DNA of 16,618 nt from Desulfobacteraceae bacterium (GTDB taxonomy: Bacteria > Desulfobacterota > DSM-4660 > Desulfatiglandales > Desulfatiglandaceae). The stretch covers positions 1-16,618 of the forward strand of contig DAOWOF010000026.1 in the NCBI GenBank assembly GCA_030642205.1, written 5' to 3'. The notes under the pieces are model-generated. The model was not told the origin of the DNA, searched no databases, and saw only the letters and a list, made by a program, of their open reading frames with translations. How positions within the stretch are numbered: the first letter of the stretch is position 1; each line of letters starts with the position of its first letter. Positions 14,566 to 16,618 of the stretch are shown in pieces. A program made the position numbers and the translations under genes.

Positions 14566-15011
14566 TTCAGAAAGGGGGCATTTTTCTCCTATTATGTTTT
14601 TTCCTGACCATGCATCTGGCATGCGGTAAAAAGGCCCCTCCTTTTCTGTCCAAAGGACAATGCCTTTTACAATTAACGACTCTCAACGGGACATTTAAAG
14701 ATGGGGATGTAGAATTAAGCGGGAAATTGCAAGCTCTGGATGGAAAAAAGTTTAACGCCAATAACATCCATGGTTGCAGGATTTACCATGCGTTATACTC
14801 ATTTAAGAACCCGCCCTGTGAAGGATGTCCCATCGACTATCATCATTATACTGAAGTCAAAGGAGATCTTATTAGTAAAAATATTTTTCTCTGTAAGTTT
14901 AAAAACATCGACAAACAAGGTCTCCATTTTTTCAAGCTTCATCTAATAGACAATCTGGGCCATATGGGTCCGCCTTCACCCCAGTTAAAATTGTTAAAAA
15001 ACGAAAATTAG
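14562..15011 (+). CDS. small lipoprotein with LptM/YifL-like N-terminus and an unknown C-terminal domain
   Basis: This is a 149-aa protein with a hydrophobic signal (residues 6-20, GIFLLLCFFLTMHLA) and a likely lipidated Cys21. The lipobox HLAC is slightly unusual, with Leu at -2 rather than -3. Cys21 is followed by GKKAPPFLS, which resembles the CGxKGPLYxP start of LptM/YifL, a small lipoprotein that binds the LPS translocon LptD in E. coli and is encoded next to dapF there. Unlike LptM it continues for about 120 residues with a beta-rich, Ig-like look and four more cysteines, including C-x2-C in PPCEGCP. The start is well fixed: AAGGAG lies 8 nt upstream and ATG overlaps the argH stop. The context (argH - lipoprotein - lysA - dapF) also fits LptM. 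A role in the outer membrane is inferred. Confidence 0.75.
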   Translation: MIQKGGIFLLLCFFLTMHLACGKKAPPFLSKGQCLLQLTTLNGTFKDGDVELSGKLQALDGKKFNANNIHGCRIYHALYSFKNPPCEGCPIDYHHYTEVKGDLISKNIFLCKFKNIDKQGLHFFKLHLIDNLGHMGPPSPQLKLLKNEN

Positions 15012-15040
15012 AACACCAGGTTAAGGAATTTTGAAAGATA

Positions 15041-16303
15041 ATGAATCACTTTAATTATAAAGATAATCATCTTTATTGTGAAAACATAAAAGTTGCAGAC
15101 ATAGCCAGAAAAGTAGGGACACCTTTTTACCTTTACTCCCATGCAACCCTTAAACAACACTTTAAAGTATTTGATAATGCCTTTTCAGGGATAAAGCATT
15201 TGACCTGTTTTTCAGTCAAGGCTAATTCCAGTCTGGCAATACTCAGGCTCTTTCTTAACGAGGGAAGTGGACTTGATATCGTCTCTGGAGGAGAATTATT
15301 TCGGGGCCTGAGGGCAGGTGTACAAGGGAATAAAATTGTATATTCCGGTGTTGGAAAACGAATAGAAGACCTGGAATATGCCATAAAATCCGGGATCTTA
15401 ATGTTTAATACTGAATCATCCCAGGAAATTCATACCATTGATGAGGTAGCAGGGCGCCTTGGGAAAAAGGCACGCATCGCCATTCGAGTTAATCCTGATG
15501 TGGACCCTCAAACACATCCCTATATCTCCACAGGTCTAAAAGAAAATAAGTTCGGCATTGAGATCAATGAAGCCTTTAATCAATATCTTGTGGCAAATAG
15601 ACTGCCAAATCTGAAGGTTGAGGGAATCTCCTGTCACATTGGTTCGCAGCTGACCAGCATAAGGCCTTTTGAGGATGCCCTTGTTAAGGTAAACAAATTG
15701 TTTGAAGATCTTAAACATGCTGGTATAATAATAAAATATCTGGATATCGGAGGTGGATTGGGAATTACTTATAAAGATGAAAAGCCACCCCACCCCGATA
15801 AATATGCCTTAGCCATTAAAAAAACCCTTAACAACCCTGATCTCACCTTGATCACGGAGCCGGGGCGAGTTATTATGGGTAATGCAGGAGTTATGATAAC
15901 GAAAGTTATCTATTCCAAAGCAGCTGGCGAAAAACTTTTTTATATTATGGACGCTGCTATGAATGATCTTATGCGGCCCAGCCTCTATGATGCCTTCCAT
16001 GCAATTCAGCCAGTAGAGATTTTTCACCGTAAAAAAGTTACTGCTGATATTGTAGGTCCTATCTGTGAATCAGGCGATTTCTTTGCCAAAGGACGGGAAA
16101 TGGAGGCCTGTCAACCTCAGGAGCTAATGGCTATAATGAGTGCAGGGGCTTATGGATTCACCATGTCTTCCAACTATAACTCCAGGACTCGACCCTGCGA
16201 AGTTATGGTTAAAGATAATTGCTTTTATATAATAAGGAGCAGAGAAACATACGAAGATCTGATAAGAGGTGAGATTATCCCTGATTTTCTTGAAAAACCC
16301 TGA
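15041..16303 (+). CDS. lysA: diaminopimelate decarboxylase
   Basis: LysA removes CO2 from meso-diaminopimelate to give lysine. This 420-aa fold-III PLP enzyme begins with a beta-barrel strand region and has the PLP lysine K60 in CFSVKAN. It also has H199-IGSQ, the phosphate-binding GGG (237-239), EPGR (273-276), the specificity and active-site segment C342-ESGD, and AYGFTMSSNYNSR (370-382). All key residues are present. Arginine and ornithine decarboxylases of this fold lack this exact CESGD/YGF combination. GAAAGA lies 4 nt upstream of ATG 15041, with AAGGA further out. It follows the lipoprotein by 29 nt and leads into dapF with a 7-nt gap, so the last two DAP/lysine steps are expressed together. 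Confidence 0.96.
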   Translation: MNHFNYKDNHLYCENIKVADIARKVGTPFYLYSHATLKQHFKVFDNAFSGIKHLTCFSVKANSSLAILRLFLNEGSGLDIVSGGELFRGLRAGVQGNKIVYSGVGKRIEDLEYAIKSGILMFNTESSQEIHTIDEVAGRLGKKARIAIRVNPDVDPQTHPYISTGLKENKFGIEINEAFNQYLVANRLPNLKVEGISCHIGSQLTSIRPFEDALVKVNKLFEDLKHAGIIIKYLDIGGGLGITYKDEKPPHPDKYALAIKKTLNNPDLTLITEPGRVIMGNAGVMITKVIYSKAAGEKLFYIMDAAMNDLMRPSLYDAFHAIQPVEIFHRKKVTADIVGPICESGDFFAKGREMEACQPQELMAIMSAGAYGFTMSSNYNSRTRPCEVMVKDNCFYIIRSRETYEDLIRGEIIPDFLEKP

Positions 16304-16310
16304 TTGAATT

Positions 16311-16618
16311 ATGGAATCAATAAATTTTTTGAAAATGAACGGAAGTGGCAATGACTTCATCCTGATAGATAACAGGGAAGGCCAAGTCAAGGAGGAAGGC
16401 ATGTCTTTGCTGGTAAAACTGGCCTGCAGACGAAGGGAGTCAGTAGGCGCAGACGGTTTAATCTTTGTGGTAAAATCCAAGGAATACGATTTTGGCTGGC
16501 GTTTTTTTAATGCCGATGGCAGCGAGGTGGAAATGTGCGGCAATGGTGGACGTTGTGTCTCCCGTTTCGCCTTTTTAAAAGGAATTGCCGGTCAAAAAAT
16601 GACCTTTGAGACTATCGC
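16311..16618 (+). CDS. dapF: diaminopimelate epimerase, C-terminus cut by window edge
   Basis: DapF turns LL-diaminopimelate into the meso form used by LysA and by peptidoglycan synthesis. The 102 complete codons seen are the N-terminal half of one of its two lobes. They contain KMNGSGNDFILID (8-20), the RRESVGADGLIF region (41-52) and FFNADGSEVEMCGNGGRC (65-82), with the catalytic Cys76 in the MCGNG turn. The partner cysteine of the second lobe is outside the window. The family length is about 275-280 aa. No strong ribosome site is visible; with only 7 nt from the lysA stop, translation is probably coupled. Confidence 0.95.
   Translation, partial: MESINFLKMNGSGNDFILIDNREGQVKEEGMSLLVKLACRRRESVGADGLIFVVKSKEYDFGWRFFNADGSEVEMCGNGGRCVSRFAFLKGIAGQKMTFETI

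Noticed and set aside
16016..16040. Further copy of the 27-bp repeat (CGTAAAAAAG in lysA)
   Set aside because: Only a short A-rich match; the complementary arms are missing and it lies in conserved coding sequence.

Overview
The window looks like chromosomal DNA of an AT-rich (estimated roughly 40% GC) Gram-negative bacterium, most likely a sulfate-reducer-type deltaproteobacterium (Desulfobacterota, Desulfobacterales-like). KdsB (Kdo activation for lipopolysaccharide) and a diderm-type small lipoprotein point to an outer membrane. The order hslV-hslU-argB-argD-argF-argG-argH-lipoprotein-lysA-dapF fits that group from memory; no search was run.

Layout. (1) 1-1265, minus strand: a Cys-rich zinc-ribbon protein, queD (queuosine precursor synthesis) and kdsB (cut by the left edge) form a short operon, preceded by a promoter-like site with a perfect 16-bp palindrome. 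(2) 1403-1987, minus: a HAD-superfamily 5'-nucleotidase-like phosphatase. (3) 1988-2426: non-coding, or the remains of a decayed gene. (4) 2427-5562, minus: a tandem duplication of a soluble GAF-GAF sensor histidine kinase. The downstream copy (607 aa) is complete. The promoter-proximal copy (418 aa) stops right after the second GAF domain and has lost the kinase module. (5) 5563-6674: a 1.1-kb gene-free stretch with dispersed repeats, a cluster of hairpins and a 107-bp inverted-repeat element. (6) 6675-16618, plus: one long, tightly spaced gene cluster.

The plus-strand cluster joins the HslVU protease to arginine and lysine/diaminopimelate synthesis. ArgB and ArgD make N-acetylornithine from N-acetylglutamate (with ArgC, not in this window). 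ArgF, ArgG and ArgH convert ornithine to arginine. LysA decarboxylates meso-DAP to lysine, and DapF (cut by the right edge) makes meso-DAP for lysine and peptidoglycan. Between argH and lysA lies a lipoprotein whose start resembles LptM/YifL. argB overlaps hslU by 4 bp and the lipoprotein gene overlaps argH by 4 bp, so translational coupling and co-transcription are likely.

No complete new defence, mobile or biosynthetic system is visible. The best leads are the kinase duplication with its kinase-less partner, a family of 27-bp hairpin repeats (three copies, one inverted, one supplying the stop codon of the truncated kinase), the hairpin cluster at 5630-5737, and two roughly 100-bp elements with 17-18-bp inverted termini, one of them inside the arginine operon.
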